Of a stretch of 38,106 bases of DNA, positions 31,675-38,098 are shown in pieces; position 1 is the first letter of the stretch; every line of letters begins with the position of its first letter. The notes beneath the pieces were generated by a model, which saw only the letters and a list, made by a program, of their open reading frames with translations, had not been told where the DNA came from and made no database searches. This DNA is from Candidatus Kaiserbacteria bacterium (GTDB lineage Bacteria; Patescibacteria; Paceibacteria; UBA9973; UBA2100): the NCBI GenBank assembly GCA_002401495.1, contig NVTG01000018.1, forward strand, positions 1 to 38,106. Direction: 5' to 3'. The translations under genes and the position numbers were made by a program.

Positions 31675-32268
31675 ATGATAAACAAAGTAGATACAAGCCC
31701 AGTGAACATGGAAGAGAGAGCAAATCTTGGTATTAAAGCAGGAGATACTGTTCGCGTGTGGCTAAAAATTGAAGAAAAAGGAAAGACAAGACTTCAAGCA
31801 TTTGAAGGATTGACTCTAGCGCGTAAGCACGGAAACGAAGCTGGCGGTACATTTACAGTACGAAAAGTTTCAAGTGGAGTAGGAGTGGAGAAGATTTTCC
31901 CACTATACTCACCATCAATTGATAAGATAGAAATTGTGAAAAGAGCTAAGGTTCGTCACGCAAAGATCTACTTCATTAGAGATAAGGTTGCTCGAGAAGT
32001 TAAACGACTACTTCGTAGAACTAAAATGATGAACATTTCAACTAAAGGTTCAGCAGAACTTGAAGCAGAACGAAAAGTTGCTGAAAAAGAAGAAAATTCA
32101 CGACTAGAAGAGGAAGAGAAGCGAGCAGAAAAAGAAGAAAAAGCTCCAGAGGAAGAAGTTAAAGAAGAAGTAGCTGAGGAAACAAAAGAAGAAGAAGAGA
32201 AAGTAGAAGAGGTTGTTGAAGAAAAAGAAGAAGCACCAGTAGAGGAGGAAGAAAAGAAAGCAGAATAA
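31675..32268 (+). CDS. rplS: 50S ribosomal protein L19 with long acidic C-terminal tail
   Basis: L19 sits at the 30S-50S interface. The start is ATG 31675 (MINKVDTSPVNMEERANLGI); an open frame back to 31636 is not needed. Residues 1-112 are normal L19: GDTVRVWLKIEEKGKTRLQAFEG, VSSGVGVEKIFPLYSPSIDKIEI, RHAKIYFIRDKVAREVKRLLR. A tail of about 85 residues follows, made almost only of Glu, Lys, Ala and Val (EEEEKRAEKEEKAPEEEVKEEVAEE). Low-complexity tails on L19 are known in Parcubacteria. Upstream of its terminator. Confidence 0.93.
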   Translation: MINKVDTSPVNMEERANLGIKAGDTVRVWLKIEEKGKTRLQAFEGLTLARKHGNEAGGTFTVRKVSSGVGVEKIFPLYSPSIDKIEIVKRAKVRHAKIYFIRDKVAREVKRLLRRTKMMNISTKGSAELEAERKVAEKEENSRLEEEEKRAEKEEKAPEEEVKEEVAEETKEEEEKVEEVVEEKEEAPVEEEEKKAE

Positions 32269-32272
32269 CAAA

Positions 32273-32296
32273 GGGGCGCGAAAGCGCTTTTTTGTT
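32273..32296 (+). terminator. Intrinsic terminator of rplS
   Basis: GGCGC/GCGC stem with a GAAA tetraloop and TTTTTT, just after the rplS stop. Confidence 0.8.
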
Positions 32297-32325
32297 TGTC
32301 CAAAAAAAGTTAAACTACTCATTAA

Positions 32326-32409
32326 GCCCAGGTGGCGGAATTGGTAGACGCTGTACCTTGAGGGGGTATTGTCCTTACGGACGTGCTGGTTCAACTCCAG
32401 TTCTGGGCA
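32326..32409 (+). tRNA. tRNA-Leu (GAG)
   Basis: 84 nt with a long variable arm (GTCC..GGAC). Acceptor GCCCAGG/TCTGGGC, D-arm GCGGAATTGGTAGACGC as in leucine tRNAs, anticodon loop TTGAGGG (GAG), T stem CTGG/CCAG. Confidence 0.93.
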
Positions 32410-32428
32410 CAAATAGTATTTAAATTGA

Positions 32429-32434
32429 TATACT
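32429..32434 (+). promoter_or_regulatory. -10 element of the Cys-rich mini-protein gene, leaderless type
   Basis: TATACT six bases before ATG 32441. Confidence 0.55.
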
Positions 32435-32440
32435 CAAAGA

Positions 32441-32602
32441 ATGATTCATTATATTTGTACAGGAGGTTGTAAAGGGGAATCGTCCGAGGCAGGCGTTTGT
32501 GGTGCAGAAGAATGTCCAAAGCATGGATTACCCCTAACTGCTTGTGAGTGCCTAGACGGAAAACATGGAGAGCAAAAAGAATACCCTGCGCCAAAACAAT
32601 AG
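32441..32602 (+). CDS. Cysteine-rich mini-protein (53 aa), probable metal-binding
   Basis: 53 residues from ATG 32441: MIHYICTGGCKG, VCGAEECPKHG, LTACECLDGKHG. Six cysteines (positions 6, 10, 20, 25, 35, 37) and three histidines (3, 28, 42) form CxxxC, CxxxxC, CxC and CPKHG patterns that suggest a zinc or iron site. It is too short for the usual gene length cut-off. The leaderless TATACT six bases upstream and the regular motif support it as real. The CTGGCKG...CPKHG pattern resembles small conserved proteins I recall from CPR genomes; no function is known to me. Convergent with the cation transporter. Confidence 0.7.
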   Translation: MIHYICTGGCKGESSEAGVCGAEECPKHGLPLTACECLDGKHGEQKEYPAPKQ

Positions 32603-32617
32603 TGGCGCAGAGCGTTT

Positions 32618-33271
32618 TCAGTGATCGTGAATGGACGTTCGTGTTTCTGGATTCCTCGCGAGTTTCCAAATCTGTTTGATCAGATAGTAAACTACGTACG
32701 CTGACAAAGCCATGTCAATCCAATCCCATCCTGTTATCAAGATACCCACGCCTCCAGCTGCTATTGCAGCATTGTTAAGCATGTCTGCCTTGAAGTGCGC
32801 AGGAAGCGTACGCCTGATATCACGATGATGATCATGATGCACATGATGAAGAATTCTTATCTGCCAGAAATTCAGCAAACCGCCTATTGAGGCGATCAAG
32901 ATCATGCCTTCGCCAATGACTTGGCCATCGTCTAAAAATCTGCCGACAGCTTCATAGGTAATCCATACTGCAGATACTCCTAAAAGAGCAACACTAATCC
33001 AAAAACCAGTATCGCGAACTACAGTTTGATTACCGATCTTATACCTCACCGATAGGCCAACTAACAATGCAAGCATTATTGTCAGTCCATCTAGCGAAAC
33101 ATGAGCCGAATCAGCAAGCAGAGAAAAAGATCCCACGAAGTAAGCGCCTGGTAATTGAATAACAAGAATCAACCCCGTTATTGCAAGTACAGAAGATAGG
33201 CGCCTCACCTCACACCAGCATACTTCTGGTTGTGTGCACGTGGGATAGTGTTGTGCGTGTGAATGTGCCAT
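32618..33271 (-). CDS. Cation diffusion facilitator family transporter
   Basis: 217 residues with six predicted transmembrane helices and a His-rich N-terminus and loop (MAHSHAQHYPTC; HHVHHDHHRD). SLLADSAHVSLDGL is the TM2 metal site of CDF proteins, and FKADMLNNAAIAAGG the TM5 counterpart. The cytoplasmic C-terminal domain is missing, so it is shorter than the usual 290-320 residues. AGGGAG lies upstream of the ATG, an unusual ribosome-binding site here. Zn/Co/Mn export is the likely role. More mixed codon use suggests horizontal acquisition. Confidence 0.85.
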   Translation of the reverse strand: MAHSHAQHYPTCTQPEVCWCEVRRLSSVLAITGLILVIQLPGAYFVGSFSLLADSAHVSLDGLTIMLALLVGLSVRYKIGNQTVVRDTGFWISVALLGVSAVWITYEAVGRFLDDGQVIGEGMILIASIGGLLNFWQIRILHHVHHDHHRDIRRTLPAHFKADMLNNAAIAAGGVGILITGWDWIDMALSAYVVYYLIKQIWKLARNPETRTSIHDH

Positions 33272-33314
33272 CGGACACTCCCTTTAATAGTTTCTGGTAA
33301 CAGTTAGCCTTCTT

Positions 33315-33343
33315 TTTACTCTGGAGTCAAGAAAATGTATACT
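33315..33343 (+). promoter_or_regulatory. Promoter of the cobalamin adenosyltransferase gene, leaderless type
   Basis: TTTACT (33315-33320), 17-base spacer, TATACT (33338-33343), then six bases to ATG 33350. Confidence 0.6.
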
Positions 33344-33349
33344 CACATC

Positions 33350-33883
33350 ATGGCACTCTATACAGGAAAAGGAGACGGCGGAAAATCTGGATTATTCACT
33401 GGAGAAAGACTGTCTAAGGATGAGGGTATTTTTGAAGCATTAGGTACAGTAGATGAATTAAATACTTTTGTTGGTTGGTGCAAGGTGGCTTGTGGAATCG
33501 ACTGGCTTATAAACGAGCGAAGAACTAGTGATATTTTGTTAGACGTACAACACCATCTTTTTACAATTCAGGCGGAGTTAGCGGGTGCTGAAAAGGGAAT
33601 TCCAGAGGAGTCTATAAAAGATATGGAGTTTTTAATAGAAACAATTGAAGGAAAGCTTCCAAAGATAGTTAGCTTTTTAATTCCCGGAGGGAATGAACTT
33701 TCCTCCCGTCTTGATATTACTCGCACTGTTTCAAGAAGGGCAGAGAGAAGATTGATTTCAGATGGATCTGTTTCAAAAAACACTCTTACTTATGCAAACA
33801 GACTTTCTTCTTTGTTATACGCACTTGTACGGTTTGTGAACCACAACTCAAACGTAGAAGAGAAACCACCTGAGTATATATAA
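33350..33883 (+). CDS. ATP:cob(I)alamin adenosyltransferase (PduO/MMAB type)
   Basis: Attaches the adenosyl group to cobalamin. 177 residues from ATG 33350, placed by the -10 element six bases upstream; the earlier ATG at 33335 lies in the promoter. MALYTGKGDGGKSGLFTGERLSKD is the ATP-binding N-terminus, then GTVDELNTFVGW, IPGGNELSSRLDITRTVSRRAERRL and YANRLSSLLYALVRFVN. Members of CPR that lack B12 synthesis often use this enzyme for adenosylcobalamin-dependent ribonucleotide reductase; that link is inference. Confidence 0.92.
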   Translation: MALYTGKGDGGKSGLFTGERLSKDEGIFEALGTVDELNTFVGWCKVACGIDWLINERRTSDILLDVQHHLFTIQAELAGAEKGIPEESIKDMEFLIETIEGKLPKIVSFLIPGGNELSSRLDITRTVSRRAERRLISDGSVSKNTLTYANRLSSLLYALVRFVNHNSNVEEKPPEYI

Positions 33884-33939
33884 GTTCGCAAAGTAGGGTA
33901 AAATTTGGTATATATAGCGGGTGCGAAAGCACACAATAT

Positions 33940-34013
33940 GGCGGACGTAGCTCAGCTGGTAGAGCTCTCGATTGTGGTTCGAGCGGTCACGGGTTCAAGT
34001 CCCGTCGTTCGCC
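33940..34013 (+). tRNA. tRNA-His (GTG)
   Basis: Acceptor GCGGACG/CGTTCGC plus the His-specific extra G(-1) at 33940 paired with C73. Anticodon stem CTCGA/TCGAG, loop TTGTGGT (GTG). T stem ACGGG/CCCGT. Confidence 0.95.
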
Positions 34014-34092
34014 CAGAAAATAGTAATCCACACCAATACTTGATAAATGTAAATAAGTGTCTCCGTAGGAGGTACACTTATAATATTATTAA

Positions 34093-34098
34093 TAGTAT
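34093..34098 (+). promoter_or_regulatory. -10 element of the small membrane-protein gene, leaderless type
   Basis: TAGTAT seven bases before ATG 34106. The overlapping TATAAG is an alternative. Confidence 0.45.
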
Positions 34099-34105
34099 AA
34101 GTATT

Positions 34106-34498
34106 ATGGAATTTTCACTACTACTTGCACAAGTAATTGGTTTGTATCTTCTTCTAGAAGGTCTAGTTATTCTAACTCAGCGTAAATTCGTTATGAATGT
34201 TGTTGCTGACATGAGTAATCACAAGTCTATGCTATACGTCCTAGGGGCGATGCTAACCATTTTAGGTCTCCTAATTGTTCTTAACCACAACGTGTGGGAA
34301 TCAACATGGCGTGTCGTACCAACAATCGTTGGTTGGGCAATGCTAATCAAGGGAGTAATGCTTTTCTTCGTACCAAAGATGGTTATGAACAAAGCACGAC
34401 GATTTGCTAAGAACCGCAACATGGCAGTTTTGGCAGGAATGATCGCTGTAGTTGTTGGAGCATATCTTACGTATCAAGGCTTCGGTCTAGGTGCATAA
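34106..34498 (+). CDS. Integral membrane protein of unknown function (130 aa)
   Basis: 130 residues from ATG 34106, with four predicted transmembrane helices (about 4-24, 42-62, 70-92, 105-125) and short loops containing TQRKFVMNV and VPKMVMNKARRFAKNRN. The two halves look like tandem copies of a helix pair (LLEGLVILTQRKFVMN and LIKGVMLFFVPKMVMN). A longer frame from 33905 reads straight through tRNA-His and was rejected. No known function. Terminator follows. Confidence 0.65.
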   Translation: MEFSLLLAQVIGLYLLLEGLVILTQRKFVMNVVADMSNHKSMLYVLGAMLTILGLLIVLNHNVWESTWRVVPTIVGWAMLIKGVMLFFVPKMVMNKARRFAKNRNMAVLAGMIAVVVGAYLTYQGFGLGA

Positions 34499-34521
34499 TT
34501 TTGCATACATCACTTAAGTGG

Positions 34522-34553
34522 AAAAACGCACGTCTTATGACGTGTGTTTTTCT
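34522..34553 (+). terminator. Intrinsic terminator
   Basis: 13-bp stem (34522-34534 with 34539-34551) containing CGCACGTC/GACGTGTG, loop TTAT, T-run TTTTTCTTT. Confidence 0.8.
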
Positions 34554-34557
34554 TTGG

Positions 34558-34563
34558 TACTAT
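34558..34563 (+). promoter_or_regulatory. -10 element of the DUF3179-TlpA operon, leaderless type
   Basis: TACTAT seven bases before ATG 34571. Confidence 0.5.
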
Positions 34564-34570
34564 ATATATT

Positions 34571-35503
34571 ATGAAAAAAATATTTTACTTATCCATTGTA
34601 GTGGTAGTTGGAATTGCTGCCTACCTTTTAATACCCAATCTTCTTAAAACAGAAACAAACATACCTGCCTCAGGAATAGAAGGCGAGATACCTGATGATG
34701 AAATTCTTTCAGGTGGTCCAGGAAAAGACGGAATTCCATCAATTGATTATCCTAAATTTGTTAGTGCAAGAGATGCCGGGTTTCTATCAGACGACGAGAT
34801 TGGGCTAGGACTTAAGATTGGAAACGACATACGATTTTATCCATACCAGACTTTAGTGTGGCACGAGATTGTAAATGATGAAGTTAATAAGGTTCCAGTT
34901 GCTGTTACATATTGTCCTTTATGTAGAACAGGAGTTGTTTATGAAAGAACAGTAGATGGAGAGACAGTGGAGTTCGGTGTTTCTGGATTGTTATGGAAGT
35001 CTAATCTATTGATGTACAACCGAACTGATGATGAGTCTCTATGGTCTCAAGTTCTGGGACGCGCAGTAAAAGGACCGCACACTGGGCAAACTTTAGAGAT
35101 AGTTTCATCAGACACTGTTAAATTTGGAGATTGGAAGAGTAAGTATCCAAGAACGAAGGTGCTTTCAAGAGATACTGGGGTTTCAAGACTTTATGGAACC
35201 GATCCTTATGGAAGCTATTACACAAATGAAGACGTTTCTTTTGGGGCTACATTTGATGACGATAGATTGCATCCGAAGGAGTATGTTTTAGGAGTTGAAG
35301 TTAACGGTGTCTTTAAGGCATATGTTGCTGATGCAATTCCGGAAGGCACAAGTACAGATGACTTTAAAGGAAAGCTTATCTCCCTTACCAAAAGTTCAAT
35401 AGGGGAAGTGCGAATGAGTGTCGAAGGGGAATCGTTGAAATATATTGGAGGCTTTTGGTTCTCATGGTTAGCGGTGCACCCTGCAACAGAATTATATGAG
35501 TAA
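34571..35503 (+). CDS. DUF3179 domain-containing exported protein
   Basis: 310 residues from ATG 34571: a membrane anchor or signal (MKKIFYLSIVVVVGIAAYLLI) and one DUF3179 domain. Hallmarks: ISIDYPKF-like IPSIDYPKFVSARDAGFLSDDE, FYPYQTLVWHEIVND, and VAVTYCPLCRTGVVYERTVDG with the conserved CPLC. SGLLWKSNLLMYNRTDDESLWSQVLGRAVKGPHTG follows. The domain's biochemical function is unknown. The 3' end overlaps a TlpA-like gene by eight bases, so a thiol-redox partner is co-translated. Confidence 0.85.
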   Translation: MKKIFYLSIVVVVGIAAYLLIPNLLKTETNIPASGIEGEIPDDEILSGGPGKDGIPSIDYPKFVSARDAGFLSDDEIGLGLKIGNDIRFYPYQTLVWHEIVNDEVNKVPVAVTYCPLCRTGVVYERTVDGETVEFGVSGLLWKSNLLMYNRTDDESLWSQVLGRAVKGPHTGQTLEIVSSDTVKFGDWKSKYPRTKVLSRDTGVSRLYGTDPYGSYYTNEDVSFGATFDDDRLHPKEYVLGVEVNGVFKAYVADAIPEGTSTDDFKGKLISLTKSSIGEVRMSVEGESLKYIGGFWFSWLAVHPATELYE

Positions 35504-36080
35504 GAACGTAGTAATTTTAATAGTAGTACTTCTAGCTATTGTTGCTGGAGTATTTTATCTAGAAAAACCCAAAGAAGGAATTGTTTGTGCAGATGGAGAT
35601 ACAGGAGTATATTCTCTTTCGTTTTCTGACGACAAGGGAAGGTGTAGAGCACTCGGTGAGTTTAAGGCACCAGTTGTTGTTATAAACTCCTGGGCTTCTT
35701 GGTGTCCGTTCTGTGTTGAAGAACTACCAGACCTAGGAAGAATAGCGGAGGAGTTTCCTGAAGTTCCTGTTGTTATTATAAACAGAAGTGAATCCTCAAC
35801 GGATGCAAACACTTTTCTTAAAACATTAGATGTGAGTAAGAAGGTTGTTAGGTTATTTGATCCCGAAGACTCCTTTTATAAATTTATAGAAGGATTTGGT
35901 ATGCCGGAGACAATATTTATTGATGAAAGTGGGGCAACAATTTTTCATAAAAGAGGCGTGATGTCATATGAGGAAATGGAAAGTATTATTAAGCAATTAA
36001 CATCAAGAATTCAACCAAATTTAGAGACTTATAATAATTTAGCGTGTTTAGGCGATGGAGAGGCGTGTAGGGTGAATTAG
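35496..36080 (+). CDS. TlpA/DsbE-like thiol-disulfide oxidoreductase
   Basis: 194 residues with an N-terminal membrane anchor (MSKNVVILIVVLLAIVAGVFYL) and a thioredoxin fold facing outward. The active site WASWCPFCVEELPDL has the CPFC pair, with VVVINSWASW in front and MPETIFIDESG as the cis-Pro region. A C-terminal tail with two extra cysteines (LACLGDGEACRVN) is unusual. Translationally coupled to the DUF3179 gene; together they may form an extracytoplasmic redox pair acting on the DUF3179 CxxC (inference). Confidence 0.85.
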   Translation: MSKNVVILIVVLLAIVAGVFYLEKPKEGIVCADGDTGVYSLSFSDDKGRCRALGEFKAPVVVINSWASWCPFCVEELPDLGRIAEEFPEVPVVIINRSESSTDANTFLKTLDVSKKVVRLFDPEDSFYKFIEGFGMPETIFIDESGATIFHKRGVMSYEEMESIIKQLTSRIQPNLETYNNLACLGDGEACRVN

Positions 36081-36139
36081 TTTACTTATATATAGTTACG
36101 TGATTTACTCACGGCAGACAAACTGAAAAGGAGTACAGT

Positions 36140-36769
36140 ATGGACTACAATTTTATCGTACTCGAAGGAGGGGACGGTACTGGGAAATCAACTCAAGCAA
36201 GGCGTCTGAAAGCATACATTGAATCCGTTGGTAAAGAAGTCGTGCTTACCAGAGAACCAGGGGGCACTCCTGGAGCTGAAGAGATTCGCAGCCTTCTTTT
36301 GACTGGTGATAAAGACAAGCTTGTGCCGGAATCCGACCTGCTGCTTTTTTACGCAGCTAGAATGGATCATGTTAAACAACTTATCCTACCTTCTCTAAAG
36401 GAAGGCAAAGTTGTTATCACTGACAGGTTCGATCTTTCAACCTGGGCATTTCAGGCGGAGCCTAATCGAGACCTGCATGAGCTGTTTCAATATTTGCACA
36501 AACTTGTGACTAAGGAGCTTCGCTCTACGTGGAAGCGTAGAAGCAAAGGAATTTTGTTAGACGTCTCTCTCGAAGTTGCATCTGAGCGCATGGATGCACG
36601 ATTCGAAGAACTGGATCGTATGGAGAACGTCGTTGGTGGAGTCATAAAACAACGACGGAAAGCTTATCTACAAAAGGCTTCCGAACTTTTCCCATATTAC
36701 GAAATAATCGACGCCACTCCAGATGAAGATACTGTCTTCCAGTCGATACGGACAGCTCTTTCCAAATGA
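36140..36769 (+). CDS. tmk: Thymidylate kinase
   Basis: Phosphorylates dTMP to dTDP. 209 residues. P-loop FIVLEGGDGTGKSTQARRLK (residues 4-23), the DR-type motif TREPGGTPGAEEIRSLLL, ITDRFDLSTWAFQ for the base and phosphate binding, and ILLDVSLEVASERM. AAAAGGAGT stands six bases before the ATG, a canonical Shine-Dalgarno unlike most genes here. It is a single gene with its own terminator. Codons are more balanced, pointing to possible transfer. Substrate specificity is by family. Confidence 0.9.
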   Translation: MDYNFIVLEGGDGTGKSTQARRLKAYIESVGKEVVLTREPGGTPGAEEIRSLLLTGDKDKLVPESDLLLFYAARMDHVKQLILPSLKEGKVVITDRFDLSTWAFQAEPNRDLHELFQYLHKLVTKELRSTWKRRSKGILLDVSLEVASERMDARFEELDRMENVVGGVIKQRRKAYLQKASELFPYYEIIDATPDEDTVFQSIRTALSK

Positions 36770-36772
36770 AAC

Positions 36773-36801
36773 AACGGGTCGCCTTCTGGGCGGCCCGTTT
36801 C
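36773..36801 (+). terminator. Intrinsic terminator of tmk
   Basis: Extended GC-rich stem AACGGGTCGCC/GGCGGCCCGTT (one wobble) directly after the stop, followed by TTTCC. Confidence 0.75.
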
Positions 36802-36803
36802 CA

Positions 36804-36832
36804 TTGACTTACACTCCCTGAAGGCGTATATT
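36804..36832 (+). promoter_or_regulatory. Promoter of secE-nusG-rplK
   Basis: TTGACT (36804-36809), exactly 17 bases, TATATT (36827-36832). Predicted start near 36839 gives a leader of about 35 bases. Confidence 0.65.
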
Positions 36833-36842
36833 GTCTCTATAT

Positions 36843-36862
36843 CGCCCCCAGGGGCGTTTTAA
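36843..36862 (+). promoter_or_regulatory. Leader hairpin with T-run ahead of secE, possible attenuator
   Basis: CGCCC/GGGCG-type stem (36843-36847 with 36852-36856) followed by TTTTAATTT, inside the transcribed leader and 12 bases before the secE ATG. It could act as a weak terminator or an autoregulatory site. Confidence 0.45.
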
Positions 36863-36874
36863 TTTGAAAACATT

Positions 36875-37054
36875 ATGGGAAGACTTATACAATATGTTAG
36901 AGATACACGTGCTGAAATGAAGCATGTTTCTTGGCCAACTCAGCGACAAACAGGAATATTTACAGTGCTAGTTATACTAGTTTCAGCGGTTGTTGCGTCT
37001 TTCTTAGGAGTTTTTGACACTCTTTTCTCAGGTCTTCTTAATAAAATAATCTAG
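36875..37054 (+). CDS. secE: Preprotein translocase subunit SecE
   Basis: 59 residues from ATG 36875: amphipathic helix IQYVRDTRAEMKHVSWPTQRQ with the conserved VSWPT, then one transmembrane helix (about 24-45, FTVLVILVSAVVASFLGVF). This is the minimal SecE of SecYEG. It is below the usual gene length cut-off. Its stop is one base before nusG, the classical secE-nusG arrangement. Confidence 0.93.
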   Translation: MGRLIQYVRDTRAEMKHVSWPTQRQTGIFTVLVILVSAVVASFLGVFDTLFSGLLNKII

Positions 37055-37055
37055 T

Positions 37056-37601
37056 ATGGCAAAACAACACAGTGATTTAGGGCGACGTTGGTATGTAATT
37101 CATACATATTCTGGTTACGAAGAGGCAGTTGCACGCAACTTGCGTCAACGTATTGCTTCAATGGGAATGGAAGACCAGATTTTTAGCGTTGCAGTTCCAA
37201 CTGAGAAGAAAATTAAAATTAAGGGAGGAAAAAGGGTTGAAGAAGATGAAAAGATTTACCCAGGTTACGTTTTGGCTGAAATGATCGTAACTGATGAATC
37301 TTGGTCAGTAGTTCGTAACACTCCTCGTGTTACAGGATTTGTTGGCTCAGGAACTCAACCAGTACCTCTTGATCCGAAAGAAGCCGAAGATCTATTCAAA
37401 AGAATGGAAACAGGAACAGCAAAACACACAATTGAACTTTCAGTTGATGATGCTGTTATCATCGCAGATGGACCGTTTAAGGACCTTGAAGGGAAGGTTG
37501 GAGAAGTTGACGAAGAACGAGGAAAAGTTAAGGTTATGGTGCCTATGTTTGGTCGCGAGACACCAGTAGAGCTAGACTTCTTGCAAGTGAAGAGAATTTA
37601 G
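37056..37601 (+). CDS. nusG: Transcription antitermination factor NusG
   Basis: 181 residues. N-terminal NGN domain RWYVIHTYSGYEEAVARNLRQR, KIYPGYVLAEMIVTDESWSVVRNTPRVTGFVG, and the C-terminal KOW domain VDDAVIIADGPFKDLEGKVGEVDEERGKVKVMVPMFGRETPVEL. It binds RNA polymerase and couples transcription to translation. Between secE and rplK in one operon, with one and 18 base gaps. No ribosome-binding site. Confidence 0.97.
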   Translation: MAKQHSDLGRRWYVIHTYSGYEEAVARNLRQRIASMGMEDQIFSVAVPTEKKIKIKGGKRVEEDEKIYPGYVLAEMIVTDESWSVVRNTPRVTGFVGSGTQPVPLDPKEAEDLFKRMETGTAKHTIELSVDDAVIIADGPFKDLEGKVGEVDEERGKVKVMVPMFGRETPVELDFLQVKRI

Positions 37602-37619
37602 GTAATATATCTTTCAATT

Positions 37620-38042
37620 ATGGCAAAAAAAGTAGAAAAACAATTAAAGCTTCAGGTACCAGCAGGTAAGGCAACTCCTGCTCCACCTTTGGGTCCAGCG
37701 CTTGGACAAGCCGGTATTAATATTGGAGAGTTCGTAAATCAATTTAACGATCAAACTCGTGAAATGATGGGAGACATTATTCCTGTTGTTATAAGCGTAT
37801 ACGATGACAGAAGCTTCAGCTTCATTTTAAAAACACCACCAGCTTCAAGTTTGCTACTTAAAGCAATAGGAGAGAAGAGTGGTTCAGGAAAAAATACAAC
37901 AAAGAAAGTAGGAAAGGTTACTCAACAACAATTAGAAGATATAGCAGCTCAAAAGATGGAAGACCTGTCAGCAAACGATGTTAAGGCAGGAGCAAAGATT
38001 ATTGCAGGAACTGCAAGATCGATGGGAATTGAGACAGAATAA
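37620..38042 (+). CDS. rplK: 50S ribosomal protein L11
   Basis: 140 residues, normal length. [37 protein letters not shown] carries the conserved prolines of the N-terminal domain. [13 protein letters not shown] and the C-terminal 23S-binding segment ([24 protein letters not shown]) are intact. L11 is bound at the GTPase-associated centre. A strong terminator follows instead of rplA. Confidence 0.97.
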   Translation: MAKKVEKQLKLQVPAGKATPAPPLGPALGQAGINIGEFVNQFNDQTREMMGDIIPVVISVYDDRSFSFILKTPPASSLLLKAIGEKSGSGKNTTKKVGKVTQQQLEDIAAQKMEDLSANDVKAGAKIIAGTARSMGIETE

Positions 38043-38061
38043 ATAGACTAGATACAAAAGG

Positions 38062-38098
38062 AAATAGGCGGCGGTTTCTAGAAACCGCCGCCTATTTT
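38062..38098 (+). terminator. Strong terminator after rplK
   Basis: Near-perfect palindrome around 38079/38080 (AAATAGGCGGCGGTTTC and complement) followed by T residues. Closes the secE-nusG-rplK transcript. Confidence 0.85.

Noticed and set aside
31968..32412. Ser- and Phe-rich frames antisense to rplS
   Set aside because: They mirror the Glu/Lys-rich tail of L19 on the other strand.
32580..32612. Hairpin TGCGCC...GGCGCA between the mini-protein and the cation transporter
   Set aside because: A stem of about seven pairs exists but no T-run follows on either strand, so a terminator cannot be claimed.
33905..34105. Long N-terminus of the membrane protein at 34106
   Set aside because: The frame reads straight through tRNA-His; the real start is ATG 34106.
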